From contig VWVT01000004.1 of NCBI GenBank assembly GCA_008638415.1, positions 1 through 64,000 on the forward strand: a DNA stretch of 64,000 bases, read 5' to 3'. Under the pieces are notes generated by a model, which ran no database searches, had not been told where the DNA came from, and saw nothing but the letters and a program-made list of their open reading frames with translations. Made by a program: the position numbers and the translations under genes. Of the stretch, positions 1-8,875 are shown one piece after another (position 1 is the stretch's first letter; each line of letters begins with the position of its first letter). This DNA is from Nocardiopsis sinuspersici. Its GTDB lineage: Bacteria > Actinomycetota > Actinomycetes > Streptosporangiales > Streptosporangiaceae.

Positions 1-159
1 TTGTTGTCGGTGATGTATGAGGTGCCTTCTCGTGAGGATGTGGGGCGGGTGATCATCACGCGGGAGTCGGTGCAGGAGCATGTGAATCCCACGATCGTGC
101 CGAGGGCCAAGACACGCCGCACCCGCCGCGACCAGGAGCGCCGCGACCGGTCGGCCTGA
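1..159 (+). CDS. clpX: ClpX, ATPase subunit of the Clp protease (3' end only)
   Basis: The window opens inside this gene; only the last 52 codons and a TGA stop are present. The translation contains [18 protein letters not shown] and then a NPTIVPR motif followed by an Arg/Lys-rich tail, which is the C-terminal end of actinobacterial ClpX (the small subdomain that precedes the end of the protein). ClpX is the AAA+ unfoldase that feeds substrates to ClpP1P2 in the cytoplasm. The first ~90 bases use many T- and G-ending codons (tat, cct, tct, cgt, gat), unlike the C-ending codons of the genes that follow; the basic tail returns to C-ending codons. The AAA+ core lies outside the window, so the identification rests on the tail alone, but the match to the family tail is good. 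Confidence 0.85.
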   Translation: MLSVMYEVPSREDVGRVIITRESVQEHVNPTIVPRAKTRRTRRDQERRDRSA

Positions 160-253
160 CCCGCGCGGGAGTCGGGCCGGCGCGCCGGACACGCGCGCCC
201 GGCACCTTCGCCGCCCGTGCTCACGGTGTGAGACTGCTGGGGGAGGCGGGCAC

Positions 254-1462
254 ATGGACGGTATGATCCCGGTCAGCGAGAACGAGGTGCTGTTCGAGGA
301 CCTGGTCAGGTCCGTGCACGACTGCGCCCCGATCGAGGTCCTGGAACTGGCGAACCGCTACGGCGAGCGGATCGGGCTCAGCGGCATCACCCTGTACCTG
401 ACCGATCTGCAACAGCGCCTCCTCATCCCCCTGACCGGGGGTCCGGCCCTGGGCGTCGACGCCACCATGGCCGGGGAGGCCTACCGGTCCGAGACGCTGC
501 GGTTGGGCGAGGACGACGGGGAGCTGAGCCTGTGGCTGCCCCTGCGCGACGGCGCCGACCGCATGGGCGTACTGAACGTCAGGACGCCGCTGCTGGACGA
601 GCCCACCCTGCGCCGCTGCCAGGCGCTCGCCTCGCTGCTGGCCCTGACCGTCACCTCCAAGCGCGCTTACAGCGACACCTACGTCCTTCGCACCCGCACC
701 CGGCCGGTGGAGCTGCGCACCGAGATGCTGCGGGCCTTCCTGCCCCCGCGCACCCTCGGCACCTCGCGCGGGGTGTCCACCGCCGTGCTCGAACCCGCCT
801 ACGAACTGGGCGGCGACGCCTTCGACCACTCGATCACCCAGGACGTCCTGCACGCCACCATCCTCGACGCGATGGGCCACGACCTGGCCTCCGGACTGAC
901 CGCCTCGGTGGCCATGGCCGGGGCCCGCGGCGCCCGGCGCAACGGCGCCGACCTCGCCGAACTGACCGCCAGCGTCGAGAAGGCGCTCACCGACTGGCTG
1001 CCCGAGCGGTTCTGCACGGCGGTCTTCACCACCCTGAACCTGTCCACCGGCGAGTTCGCCTGGGTCAACTGCGCCCACCCCGCGCCCCTGCTCCTGCGGC
1101 ACGGCCGCCTGCTGGAGGACGCACTGGAGCGGGCCCCGGAGGTTCCGCTCGGCCTCGGCGAGGTCCTGGCCGCCGAGCCGCGCACCGTGCACCGGATCCA
1201 GCTCGAACCCGGCGACCGGGTCCTGCTCCACACCGACGGGGTGACCGAGGCGCACGACAGCGAGGGGCGGATGTTCGGCCCCGAGCGGTTCGCCGACTTC
1301 GTCATCCGGGCCACCGCCGCCGACGAGCCGGCCCCCGAGACGCTGCGGCGCCTGATCCACGCCATCCACGACCACCAGCACGGCAGCTTCACCGACGACG
1401 CCACCATGATGCTGCTGGAGTGGCACCCCGACGACGGTGTGCCCCGCCCCCGGACCGGCTGA
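254..1462 (+). CDS. PP2C-type serine/threonine phosphatase, GAF + SpoIIE domains
   Basis: A 402-residue cytoplasmic protein. Residues ~20-150 look like a GAF sensor domain and residues ~170-395 are a SpoIIE/RsbU-type PP2C phosphatase. The metal-binding signature is visible as LGGDAF around residues 186-190 (Asp188), a DAMGHD motif about 20 residues later, an HTDGVTEA motif and a late FTDDATMM motif. Enzymes of this type dephosphorylate anti-anti-sigma factors in partner-switching networks. No anti-sigma factor or antagonist gene lies next to it, so its target cannot be read from context. The ATG at 254 has a GGGAGG ribosome site 7 bases upstream. No membrane segment is seen, so any signal would be intracellular or come through a partner. 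The specific pathway is unknown. Confidence 0.85.
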   Translation: MDGMIPVSENEVLFEDLVRSVHDCAPIEVLELANRYGERIGLSGITLYLTDLQQRLLIPLTGGPALGVDATMAGEAYRSETLRLGEDDGELSLWLPLRDGADRMGVLNVRTPLLDEPTLRRCQALASLLALTVTSKRAYSDTYVLRTRTRPVELRTEMLRAFLPPRTLGTSRGVSTAVLEPAYELGGDAFDHSITQDVLHATILDAMGHDLASGLTASVAMAGARGARRNGADLAELTASVEKALTDWLPERFCTAVFTTLNLSTGEFAWVNCAHPAPLLLRHGRLLEDALERAPEVPLGLGEVLAAEPRTVHRIQLEPGDRVLLHTDGVTEAHDSEGRMFGPERFADFVIRATAADEPAPETLRRLIHAIHDHQHGSFTDDATMMLLEWHPDDGVPRPRTG

Positions 1463-1520
1463 GCACGCCTCTCGCCCGCGCCGGAGCCAGGTGGCGCACC
1501 GGAGCCGGACCGGTACCGGG

Positions 1521-2327
1521 TCAGTACATGGCCAGCACCCTGCTCGGCCCGCCGGAGGCGTCCAGGCCCGGCATGACCCCGATGCTGAGCAGCGCCCCGC
1601 TCGGCGGCAGCCGTTCCAGACCGGTCAGGGCCTCCAGCCCCCACCGGTCGGCGCGTCCCACCGCCTCGTGCGCGGGAAAGTCGGTGGAGACACCCGGATC
1701 GGTGCTCAGGGTGTCCACGCCCACCCCGGCGACACCGCGCTGGGAGACCAGGAACTCACAGGCCTCGGGACCGAACCCGGGAAAGTGCCAGGAGCCGTCC
1801 TCGGCCACACCGCGCACCGCCTCGTCGCCCCGGGCCCAGCGGGCGCTCCACCCCGAGTGCATCAGCACGGCCGCCCCCTCGGGCACCCGTCCGTGTACCC
1901 GCTCGAAGGCCAGGACGTCCTCCACCTCCACCGTGGTGTCGGGGTCCTCGGCGGCGCGGGCGCGGATGTCGATCACCGCGGCCGGGGCGACCAGTTCGTG
2001 CGGCTGGATGTCCGGGACCAGACGCCCGCCGCCGATCACGTGCCCCGGCGCGTCCAGGTGCGTGCCCGAGTGCTCGGTGAGGGTCCACCGCTGCAGGTAG
2101 AAGCCGAACTCCCCCTTAGGCACGGGATCGCCGAGGCTCTCCCGCCGGGGCTTCTCCTCGTCCCAGGAGGGCATCGACGGCGAGAGCACGTGGCTGAGGT
2201 CGACCACCCTTCGAAAGCCCGTCGGCCACGGGCGGGGCTCGGTCGGCGCGCCGGGTGGTCCGGCGGGGGGCGACGTGGTGCGGCCGCTCCGCGAGCGGAC
2301 GGTCTCGCCGGTTCCGTGCAGGCACAT
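1521..2327 (-). CDS. Cyclase family protein (kynurenine formamidase-like metal hydrolase)
   Basis: A 268-residue protein of the Cyclase (PF04199) superfamily. It carries the family metal-binding signature HSGTHLDAPGH, a VVDLSH motif near the N terminus and a GVGVDT segment. Members include kynurenine formamidase (KynB) and isatin hydrolase; most actinobacterial copies have no assigned substrate and none can be deduced here. The frame is open further upstream, but the ATG at 2327 is preceded by AAGGGG at a normal distance, so that start was chosen. It is convergent with the phosphatase gene and divergent from the glucosidase. No tryptophan-catabolism genes are adjacent, so a kynurenine role is not supported by context. 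Confidence 0.8.
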   Translation of the reverse strand: MCLHGTGETVRSRSGRTTSPPAGPPGAPTEPRPWPTGFRRVVDLSHVLSPSMPSWDEEKPRRESLGDPVPKGEFGFYLQRWTLTEHSGTHLDAPGHVIGGGRLVPDIQPHELVAPAAVIDIRARAAEDPDTTVEVEDVLAFERVHGRVPEGAAVLMHSGWSARWARGDEAVRGVAEDGSWHFPGFGPEACEFLVSQRGVAGVGVDTLSTDPGVSTDFPAHEAVGRADRWGLEALTGLERLPPSGALLSIGVMPGLDASGGPSRVLAMY

Positions 2328-2505
2328 GGGGACCCCTTCATCTCGTGTGTCCCCTTTCGTATGCCCCGCCGCGGCGGCCCGGCAACCCGGGCCCCGACCG
2401 CCGGTGTCGGCCGACACCGTGCCGGGTACGTGCCGCTACGGGGTCCGCCGACGGCTCCGGTTCCCGGCGGGCCCGCCCCTCGCCGATCCCTACCGGAGGA
2501 CGTCC

Positions 2506-4185
2506 ATGGCTCCGAAGCGCGGTACCGACTGGTGGAAGTCCAGCGTCGTCTACCAGGTCTATCCGAGCAGCTTCAACGACAGCGACGGCGACGGCGTGGG
2601 CGACCTGCCCGGTGTCATCGAACGGCTCGACTACCTGGAACTGCTCGGCGTGGACGTGGTGTGGCTGTCACCGGTCTATCCCTCCCCCTGGGACGACAAC
2701 GGCTACGACATCAGCGACTACCTGGACATCCACCCCATGTTCGGCACCCTGGCCGACTGGGACCGGCTGCGCGACGGGCTGCACGAGCGCGGCATGCGTT
2801 TGATGATGGACCTGGTGGTCAACCACACCAGCGACGAGCATCCCTGGTTCATCGAGTCCCGCGCCTCGAAGGACTCCGACAAGAGGGACTTCTACTTCTG
2901 GCGGCCCGGCCGCGGCGGCGGCCCGCCCAACAACTGGGGCTCGGTCTTCTCCGGTCCCGCCTGGACCTACGACGAGGCCACGGGCGAGTACTACCTGCAC
3001 CTGTTCACCCGCCGCCAGCCCGACCTGAACTGGGAGAACCCCCGGGTGCGGGCGGCCGTGCACGACGTGGCGCGCTGGTGGCTGGACCGGGGCGCCGACG
3101 GCTTCCGCATGGACGTGATCAACTTCGTCTCCAAGACCCCGGAACTGCCCAGCGGCCCGTTGGCGGCCACGAGCGGTCACGGTGTCTTCACCGACTACGC
3201 CGTCAACGGCCCGCGCCTGCACGAGTTCCTGCACGAGCTGCACCAGGAGGTGTTCGCGGGCCGCGACGTGCTCACCGTCGGCGAGATGCCCAGGGTGGGA
3301 GTGGAGCAGGCCCTGCTGCACACCATGGTCGAGCGGCGCGAGCTGAGCATGGTCTTCCAGTTCGAGCACGTGAACCTCGACCACGGGCCCGGCGGCAAGT
3401 TCGACCCCCGCCCCCTGGACCTGGTCCGCCTCAAGGAGTCCCTCAACCGCTGGCAGGCGGGGCTGGGGGAGTCGGGGTGGAACAGCCTGTACTGGAACAA
3501 CCACGACCAGCCCCGGGCGGTGTCGCGCTTCGGCGACGAGGCCCACCGCGTGGAGTCGGCCAAGGCGCTGGCCACCACCCTGCACATGATGAAGGGCACC
3601 CCGTACGTCTACCAGGGCGAGGAACTGGGCATGACCAACGCCCACATGGCCGACATCGCCGACTACCGGGACGTGGAGACGCTCAACCACCACCGCGCCA
3701 TGGTGGAGACGGGAAGAGTGAACGAGGGGACCGCCATGGCGGCCGTCGCCCGTATGAGCCGGGACAACGCGCGCACACCCGTGCAGTGGGACGCCTCGCC
3801 GGGCGCCGGGTTCACCACGGGCACCCCGTGGATCGGGATCAACCCCAACCACACGCAGATCAACGCGGAGGCCGCCGTCGCCGACCCGGACTCGGTGTTC
3901 CACTACTACCGGCGCCTCATCGCGCTGCGCAAGGAGCACCCGGTCATCGTGCACGGCAGGTTCGAGCCCCTGCTGGAGGAGGACCCGGCAGTGTACGCCT
4001 ACACGCGCACACTCGACGGCCGGGTGCTGCTGGTGACGGCGAACTGGAGCTCGGACACGGTGCCGTTGGAACTGGACCCCTCGGTCGCCAGGCGCGACCC
4101 GGTGCGCCTCATCGGCAACTACCCCGACGAGGGGGCCTTCGCGCCGCTGCGGCCCTGGGAGGCCCGCGTCCACCTGGGGAGCTGA
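2506..4185 (+). CDS. Oligo-1,6-glucosidase / alpha-glucosidase, GH13 family
   Basis: A 559-residue enzyme with a complete GH13 (beta/alpha)8 domain and a short C-terminal beta domain. Catalytic residues are visible: nucleophile Asp203 in GFRMDVINF, acid/base Glu260 in TVGEMP, and transition-state Asp334 in NNHDQPR; DLVVNHTS is conserved region I. Val directly after the nucleophile is, in the MalL/oligo-1,6-glucosidase group, linked to alpha-1,6 preference (Thr there favours alpha-1,4), so isomalto-oligosaccharides are the likely substrates; that specificity is inference. There is no signal peptide, so it should act in the cytoplasm on imported sugars. The start ATG has GGAGGA five bases upstream. 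No sugar transporter or LacI regulator is adjacent, so it looks like a stand-alone gene. Confidence 0.9.
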   Translation: MAPKRGTDWWKSSVVYQVYPSSFNDSDGDGVGDLPGVIERLDYLELLGVDVVWLSPVYPSPWDDNGYDISDYLDIHPMFGTLADWDRLRDGLHERGMRLMMDLVVNHTSDEHPWFIESRASKDSDKRDFYFWRPGRGGGPPNNWGSVFSGPAWTYDEATGEYYLHLFTRRQPDLNWENPRVRAAVHDVARWWLDRGADGFRMDVINFVSKTPELPSGPLAATSGHGVFTDYAVNGPRLHEFLHELHQEVFAGRDVLTVGEMPRVGVEQALLHTMVERRELSMVFQFEHVNLDHGPGGKFDPRPLDLVRLKESLNRWQAGLGESGWNSLYWNNHDQPRAVSRFGDEAHRVESAKALATTLHMMKGTPYVYQGEELGMTNAHMADIADYRDVETLNHHRAMVETGRVNEGTAMAAVARMSRDNARTPVQWDASPGAGFTTGTPWIGINPNHTQINAEAAVADPDSVFHYYRRLIALRKEHPVIVHGRFEPLLEEDPAVYAYTRTLDGRVLLVTANWSSDTVPLELDPSVARRDPVRLIGNYPDEGAFAPLRPWEARVHLGS

Positions 4186-4295
4186 CACCGGGCACCTGTC
4201 GACGGGGACCCGGAAGGCGCACGGAGCGCCCTCGGGGCCCCCGACCGGGCGTGCGCACTGGCTGTCCGCGGGACCGCGGACAGCCGGACGGCGCA

Positions 4296-4517
4296 CTACT
4301 TCTTCCTGTGCTCCTCCATCTGGAGGGCGAGGCCGATCGCGAAGAACGTCGGGGGCCACTCCCCGATGAAGATCCCCCACCGGTCGGCGCGGTCCAGGCC
4401 GGCGTTCTCCTGCTTCTTGGAGACGGTCCAGCTCAGGAAGGAGAGGCCGATGGAGGCGAATCCGGCTGCGTAGGCCATCTCGGACTTGACGCCCATCTCG
4501 GAAAGCTTGGAGATCAT
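4296..4517 (-). CDS. Small two-TM membrane protein of unknown function
   Basis: A 73-residue protein not assigned to a named family. Two hydrophobic stretches are visible, residues ~18-33 (AYAAGFASIGLSFLSW) and ~46-64 (IFIGEWPPTFFAIGLAL), separated by a charged loop; the tail ends in basic residues (EEHRKK). This predicts a hairpin membrane protein with both ends in the cytoplasm. The ATG at 4517 is chosen because GAGGAG sits 4-5 bases upstream; a longer in-frame extension has no ribosome site. It is convergent with the glucosidase gene and divergent from the iron-uptake operon, starting about 140 bases from the iron-regulated promoter. No function can be assigned from sequence. Confidence 0.7.
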   Translation of the reverse strand: MISKLSEMGVKSEMAYAAGFASIGLSFLSWTVSKKQENAGLDRADRWGIFIGEWPPTFFAIGLALQMEEHRKK

Positions 4518-4658
4518 GCTGCTCCTCAGTGGTGGTGGAACGGAACGTTCCTCCGGCCACTGCCCAGGCCGGGCTCCGGAAAGCTCCACGGCAGGTCAAG
4601 GTTGTGCCAGGTGCCGTGCAGGGACACGGGCGGCACCCCCTCTTCGAATTCAGAACTT

Positions 4659-4694
4659 TTGAAATCCACCTGAGGTGAGGTTAGACTAACCTTG
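4659..4694 (+). promoter_or_regulatory. Iron-regulated promoter with DmdR/IdeR-type iron box
   Basis: Bases 4676-4694 read TGAGGTTAGACTAACCTTG, a 19-bp interrupted palindrome matching the actinobacterial iron box (consensus TTAGGTTAGGCTAACCTAA). It overlaps a plausible -10 element TAGACT (4682-4687), placed 17 bases after a TTGAAA -35 (4659-4664). Binding of Fe(II)-DmdR/IdeR would block RNA polymerase directly, so the downstream siderophore uptake operon should be derepressed when iron is scarce. The transcript would have a leader of about 110 bases before the lipoprotein start. Confidence 0.8.
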
Positions 4695-4810
4695 GTTCTG
4701 TCGGGATTCTCCCGTTCTGTCCTCCGTGTTCCCCCTCGGGATCCCCCTGCGCGGAAACGGTGCGCCGGCCGCGGCGCGCCTCTCCCCGCAACGAAGAAAG
4801 CAGCGTGAGC

Positions 4811-5842
4811 ATGACCTCCATCCCTCGCCGCCTCAGCGGCATCGGACTCACCATGGTCCTCGCCCTCAGCCTCGCCGCGTGCGGCGGCACCCCCGAGGAG
4901 GACGCCGGCGGGAGCGGCGGCGACGCCGGCGGCGAGTTCCCGGTCAGCATCGAGAGCGCCCTCGGAACCGCCGAGATCCCCGAGCGGCCCGAACGCGTGG
5001 TCACCCTCGGCCAGGGCTCCGCCGAGACCTCCATCGCCCTGGGCGTCGTGCCGGTGGGCATGGAGAGCTACGAGTGGGGCAGTGACGAGACCGGCTACCT
5101 GCCGTGGATCCACGAGGCCGTCACCGAGGCGGGTGAGGAGCTGCCCACCCAGTTCGCCGGAGCCCAGGACATCGACTTCGAGGCCGTCATCAAGCTGGAG
5201 CCCGACGTCATCCTCGCCCCCTGGTCCGGTGTCACCCAGGAGCAGTACGACATCCTGAGCGACATCGCCCCCACGGTCGCCTACCCCGACCTGCCCTGGA
5301 GCACCGACTGGGACCAGCAGATCGAGATCATCGGGGAGGCGCTGGGCCAGCCCGAGGAGGCACGGGGCCTCATCGAGGACATCGAGTCCCGGTTCGAGGA
5401 GGCCAAGGCGGCCAACGAGCAGTTCGCCGACCTGACCTTCTCCTACGTCTACACCGACGGCCCCGGGACCCTCGGGGTGTTCCTGCCCGACGAGCAGCGC
5501 GTCGCCATGGTCCGCGGACTGGGCCTGACCGTCGACCCGGTCGTGGAGACCCTCCCCGAGACGGAGGGCACCGACTCGGCCGTCATCGGCCTGGAGAACG
5601 CCGACAAGCTCTCCGACAGCGACCTGGTCTTCACCTTCTACACCGACGCCGAGACCCGCGCCGAGATCGAGGCCCAGGAGCTGTACGCGTCCATCCCCGC
5701 CATCGAGAGCGGCGCGGTGGTCGCGGCCGAGGACACCTCCTTCGTCACCGCCTCCTCGATCATCAACCCGCTGACCGTGCCCTGGGTCATCGAGCGCTAC
5801 GTGCCCATGATCGAAGAGGCCGCCGCGAACGTGGAGGACTGA
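4811..5842 (+). CDS. Iron-siderophore ABC transporter, substrate-binding lipoprotein
   Basis: A 343-residue lipoprotein. The N terminus has two arginines, a hydrophobic core and the lipobox LAAC with the lipidated Cys at residue 24, then a Gly/Asp/Glu linker. The rest is a class III periplasmic-binding-like (FepB/FhuD/PF01497) fold: ERPERVVTLG near residue 60, a long helix region and a C-terminal lobe ending in INPLTVPWVIERYVPMI. It captures ferric siderophore outside the membrane for the two permeases downstream. An in-frame GTG six bases upstream (4805) is nearer to the AAGAAAG purine stretch and could be the true start. First gene of the iron-box operon; the siderophore type cannot be told and no biosynthesis genes are present here. 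Confidence 0.92.
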   Translation: MTSIPRRLSGIGLTMVLALSLAACGGTPEEDAGGSGGDAGGEFPVSIESALGTAEIPERPERVVTLGQGSAETSIALGVVPVGMESYEWGSDETGYLPWIHEAVTEAGEELPTQFAGAQDIDFEAVIKLEPDVILAPWSGVTQEQYDILSDIAPTVAYPDLPWSTDWDQQIEIIGEALGQPEEARGLIEDIESRFEEAKAANEQFADLTFSYVYTDGPGTLGVFLPDEQRVAMVRGLGLTVDPVVETLPETEGTDSAVIGLENADKLSDSDLVFTFYTDAETRAEIEAQELYASIPAIESGAVVAAEDTSFVTASSIINPLTVPWVIERYVPMIEEAAANVED

Positions 5843-5850
5843 CCGCCCCC

Positions 5851-6876
5851 ATGGTCAGGGTGAAGACACAGACGGAACCGCACCGGACGGGTCCCGCCCG
5901 CGCCGTGCTCGTGCTCGGCGCGGGCGCCGCGGCCCTGGCCGGAGCGGTCCTCCTCAGCCTCGTCATGGGCAGCAGGCCCACCCCGCTCCCGGAGGTGTGG
6001 GCGGTGTTCACCGGCGGAGCGGACCCCTTCGTCGCCACCGTGGTGGAGAGCCGCTACCCGCGCACCCTCCTGGGCGTGGTCGCCGGGGCCGCCCTGGCCC
6101 TGGCGGGCACCCTCATGCAGGGCATCACCCGCAACCCCCTCGCCGACCCCGGCCTGCTGGGCGTCAACGCCGGTGCCGCCGCCGCGGTGGTCACCGCCAC
6201 CGCCCTGTTCGGCTCCACCTCGGTCGCGGGCACCGTCTGGTGGGCGATGCCGGGGGCCCTGGCCGCCGGACTGGCCGCCTACACGGTGGGCAGCCGGGGC
6301 GGCGACGGCGGCATGGTCCGCCTGGTCCTGGCGGGAGCGGTGGTCTCCGCCGTGCTCACCGCCTACGTCCAGGCCGTGGCGCTGAGCCTGCCCGAGACCT
6401 TCGAGAGCTACCGCTACTGGGTGGTCGGCTCCCTGGGCGGACGCGGCTACGACGTCGTCTGGTCCGTGCTGCCCGTCATCGGGGTCGGCACCGCGCTGGC
6501 ACTCCTGGTCTGCGGCGGCCTCAACGCCCTGGCCCTGGGCGAGGAGGCCGCGATCGCCACCGGGGCCAACACCCTGTGGACCCGTTCCGCCGGGCTGATC
6601 GCGGGCACCATGCTCGCCGCCGGCGCCACCGCGGCCGCCGGACCCATCGCCTTCGTCGGCCTGGCCGTACCCCACGTGGTACGCGCCCTGATCGGCGTCG
6701 ACTTCCGTCTGCAGGTGCCCTTCGCCCTGCTCGTGGGCCCCACCCTGCTGCTGGCGGCCGACGTCGTCGGCCGCACGATCGTGCGGCCCACCGAGCTCAT
6801 GGTCGGCGTGGTCACCGCCTTCGTCGGCGCTCCCGTACTGCTGTACGCGGTCCGCAGGATGCGGAGTACCTCATGA
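5851..6876 (+). CDS. Iron-siderophore ABC transporter permease (FecCD family), first subunit
   Basis: A 341-residue integral membrane protein of the BtuC/FecCD family with about nine to ten hydrophobic segments. The family signature appears as GTLMQGITRNPLADPGLLG (residues ~88-106), and the cytoplasmic coupling region GPIAFVGLAVPH near residue 265 contacts the ATPase. It follows the binding protein after 8 bases and pairs with the next gene to form the heterodimeric channel. No clear ribosome site precedes the ATG at 5851, so translation may be coupled to the upstream gene; a GTG nine bases downstream is an alternative. Stop codon overlaps the next start (ATGA). Confidence 0.92.
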   Translation: MVRVKTQTEPHRTGPARAVLVLGAGAAALAGAVLLSLVMGSRPTPLPEVWAVFTGGADPFVATVVESRYPRTLLGVVAGAALALAGTLMQGITRNPLADPGLLGVNAGAAAAVVTATALFGSTSVAGTVWWAMPGALAAGLAAYTVGSRGGDGGMVRLVLAGAVVSAVLTAYVQAVALSLPETFESYRYWVVGSLGGRGYDVVWSVLPVIGVGTALALLVCGGLNALALGEEAAIATGANTLWTRSAGLIAGTMLAAGATAAAGPIAFVGLAVPHVVRALIGVDFRLQVPFALLVGPTLLLAADVVGRTIVRPTELMVGVVTAFVGAPVLLYAVRRMRSTS

Positions 6877-7979
6877 CGCGAACCACCCCCTCCTCCCCGA
6901 AGGCGGCACCGCGGACCCGGGCCGGGGAGCCGCCCGGGCGGGCGGCCGCCTCCTCCCCGCCCGTGCTGAGGCTGGGACCGGTCGCACTGCCCGTCCACCC
7001 GCGCTCGCTGCTGTGGGCGGCCGTGCTCCTGCTGTTCCTGGCCGCCGCCGCGGCCGCCACCCTCTCCACGGGCGATCTCGGCGTCCCCCTCACCCGCCTG
7101 CCGGCCGTCGTGGCCGGCGCGGGCGAGGCCACCGAGACCTTCGTCCTCGAACGGCTGCGCGGCCCCCGCCTGACGGTGGCCGTGGGCACCGGCGCCGCCC
7201 TGGGCCTGGCGGGCGCGCTCTTCCAGTCCGTCACCCGCAACCCCCTGGGCAGCCCCGACGTCATCGGCCTGGGCGCCGGCGCCGGGGCGGGCGCGGCCTT
7301 CGCGGCCCTCGTCCTGCCCGGTGTCGTTCCCGTGCCGCTGGGCGCCCTGGCCGGTGCCGCACTGGCCATGGTCGTCGTGGCCACGGCGACCGGGACCGGC
7401 CTGCGCCACCCCGGCCGCCTGATCGTCGCCGGTATCGGCGTGGCCGCCATGGCGCAGGCCTTCACCCACTTCGTGGTGTCGGTCATGGCCCGCGACCAGG
7501 CCAGCATCCTGTCCGCCTACGTCAACGGCAGCCTGGGCGCCCGTTCCTGGGAACACGCCCTCACCATCTGGGCGGTCCTGATCCTGGTCCTGCCCCTCGT
7601 GGCGGCGCTGGCCGGACCGGTCACCGTCAACGAGATGGGCGACGAGCTCGCCGACGCCCTGGGCGCGAGGGCGGCCCCCACCCGCACCGCCGCCGTCGCC
7701 GTGTCGGTGGTGCTCTCCGCCGCCGCGGTGAGCGTGGCCGGCCCGATCGCGTTCGTGTCCCTGACCGCGCCGCAGATCGCCCGCAGGCTCTCCACCGCGC
7801 CGGGCCCCAACCTCGCCCTGTCGGCGCTGGTGGGAGCGCTGTTGCTGGTGGCCGCCGACCTGGTCGTGCAGCAGTCCCCGGTCGGCGACGGACTGCCGGT
7901 CGGAATCTTCACCATGGCGTTCGGCGGCGTGTATCTGGGTTACCTGTTGGTTCGTGAATGGCGAAGGGGTGTGCTGTGA
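6873..7979 (+). CDS. Iron-siderophore ABC transporter permease (FecCD family), second subunit
   Basis: A 368-residue FecCD/BtuC-type permease with a longer, Pro/Ala-rich cytoplasmic N terminus (~45 residues) before the first membrane span. It carries the same signature as its partner (FQSVTRNPLGSPDVIGLG) and a GPIAFVSLTAPQIARRL coupling motif near the C-terminal third. The start ATG overlaps the previous stop by 4 bases and its own stop overlaps the ATPase start (GTGA), so the three genes are translationally coupled. With the upstream subunit it forms the membrane pore that moves ferric siderophore into the cytoplasm. Confidence 0.92.
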   Translation: MTRTTPSSPKAAPRTRAGEPPGRAAASSPPVLRLGPVALPVHPRSLLWAAVLLLFLAAAAAATLSTGDLGVPLTRLPAVVAGAGEATETFVLERLRGPRLTVAVGTGAALGLAGALFQSVTRNPLGSPDVIGLGAGAGAGAAFAALVLPGVVPVPLGALAGAALAMVVVATATGTGLRHPGRLIVAGIGVAAMAQAFTHFVVSVMARDQASILSAYVNGSLGARSWEHALTIWAVLILVLPLVAALAGPVTVNEMGDELADALGARAAPTRTAAVAVSVVLSAAAVSVAGPIAFVSLTAPQIARRLSTAPGPNLALSALVGALLLVAADLVVQQSPVGDGLPVGIFTMAFGGVYLGYLLVREWRRGVL

Positions 7980-8773
7980 GTCCGGTGCTGTCCGCGGAGG
8001 ACCTGACCCTGGGGTACGGGGCCGAGCCGGTCGTACGCGACCTGTGCCTGGAGGTGGGCGACGGAGACTTCACCGTCATCGTCGGCCCCAACGGATGCGG
8101 CAAGTCCACACTGCTCAAGGCCCTGGGCCGGGTGAACAAGCCCATGTCGGGCAGGGTGCTCCTGCGCGGACGGGACGTGCGCGGCCAGCGCGCCAAGGCG
8201 GTGGCCCGGCAACTGGCGCTGCTGCCGCAGAGCCCGGTCGCCCCCGAGGGCATCACCGTGCGGGCGCTGGCCGCGCGCGGACGCTTCCCCCACCACACGC
8301 TGGTGCGGCAGTGGAGTCCGCAGGACGAGACGGCGATCCGGAGCGCGCTGGAGCTCACAGGACTGGCCGGCCTGGCCGACACCCAGGTGGGCTCCCTCTC
8401 GGGCGGGCAGCGCCAGCGCGCTTGGGTGGCGATGGTCCTGGCCCAGGACACCGGCATCCTCCTGCTGGACGAGCCCACCACCTACCTGGACATCGCCCAC
8501 CAGTACGACCTGCTGGAGCTGTTCGCCGACCTGCACCGGCAGGGGCGCACGGTGGTCGCGGTCCTGCACGACCTGGCCCAGGCCGCCCGGTTCGCGACCC
8601 GCCTGGTGCTGATGGACCGGGGCCGGGTGGTCGCCGACGGCCCTCCGGAGCAGGTGGTGACCGCGCGCATGGTGGAGGAGGTGTTCGGGCTGGCCTGCGA
8701 CGTGGTGCCCGACCCGCGCACCCGCACGCCCCTGGTCATCCCGCACGAACGCGCCCCGTCGCGGCCGCGGTGA
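7976..8773 (+). CDS. Iron-siderophore ABC transporter ATP-binding protein
   Basis: A 265-residue ABC ATPase of the FepC/FhuC class. Walker A is GPNGCGKST at residues 37-45, the signature LSGGQRQRAW lies near residue 141, Walker B is ILLLDEPTTYLDIAHQ and the switch His is in AVLHDLAQAAR. It powers the two permeases encoded just upstream. The GTG at 7976 is preferred because it overlaps the permease stop (GTGA) and has GAAGGGG six bases upstream; an ATG 18 bases earlier (7958) is in frame but lacks a ribosome site. It is the last gene of the operon and is followed by a strong hairpin. Confidence 0.92.
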   Translation: MSPVLSAEDLTLGYGAEPVVRDLCLEVGDGDFTVIVGPNGCGKSTLLKALGRVNKPMSGRVLLRGRDVRGQRAKAVARQLALLPQSPVAPEGITVRALAARGRFPHHTLVRQWSPQDETAIRSALELTGLAGLADTQVGSLSGGQRQRAWVAMVLAQDTGILLLDEPTTYLDIAHQYDLLELFADLHRQGRTVVAVLHDLAQAARFATRLVLMDRGRVVADGPPEQVVTARMVEEVFGLACDVVPDPRTRTPLVIPHERAPSRPR

Positions 8774-8830
8774 CCCGGCCGGCGTTCGACGGCCGACCGC
8801 ATCACCGCCCGCACCACCGGGCACGGAGCC

Positions 8831-8871
8831 CGTACCGCGCCCCGACCCGCTCCCGGGCGGGGCGCGGTACG
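8831..8871. terminator. Bidirectional terminator hairpin after the iron operon
   Basis: CGTACCGCGCCCCG (8831-8844) pairs perfectly with CGGGGCGCGGTACG (8858-8871), a 14-bp GC-rich stem with a 13-base loop. It lies between convergent genes (the siderophore ATPase and the GbsR/MarR-like regulator) and has no long T-tract, as is common for actinobacterial terminators. Confidence 0.7.
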
Positions 8872-8875
8872 TCCG

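Noticed and set aside
2668..4599. Long open frame of over 600 codons on the minus strand opposite the glucosidase gene
   Set aside because: It is antisense to a complete GH13 enzyme, has an Arg/Gly/Val/Pro-rich composition typical of high-GC shadow frames and no family motif.
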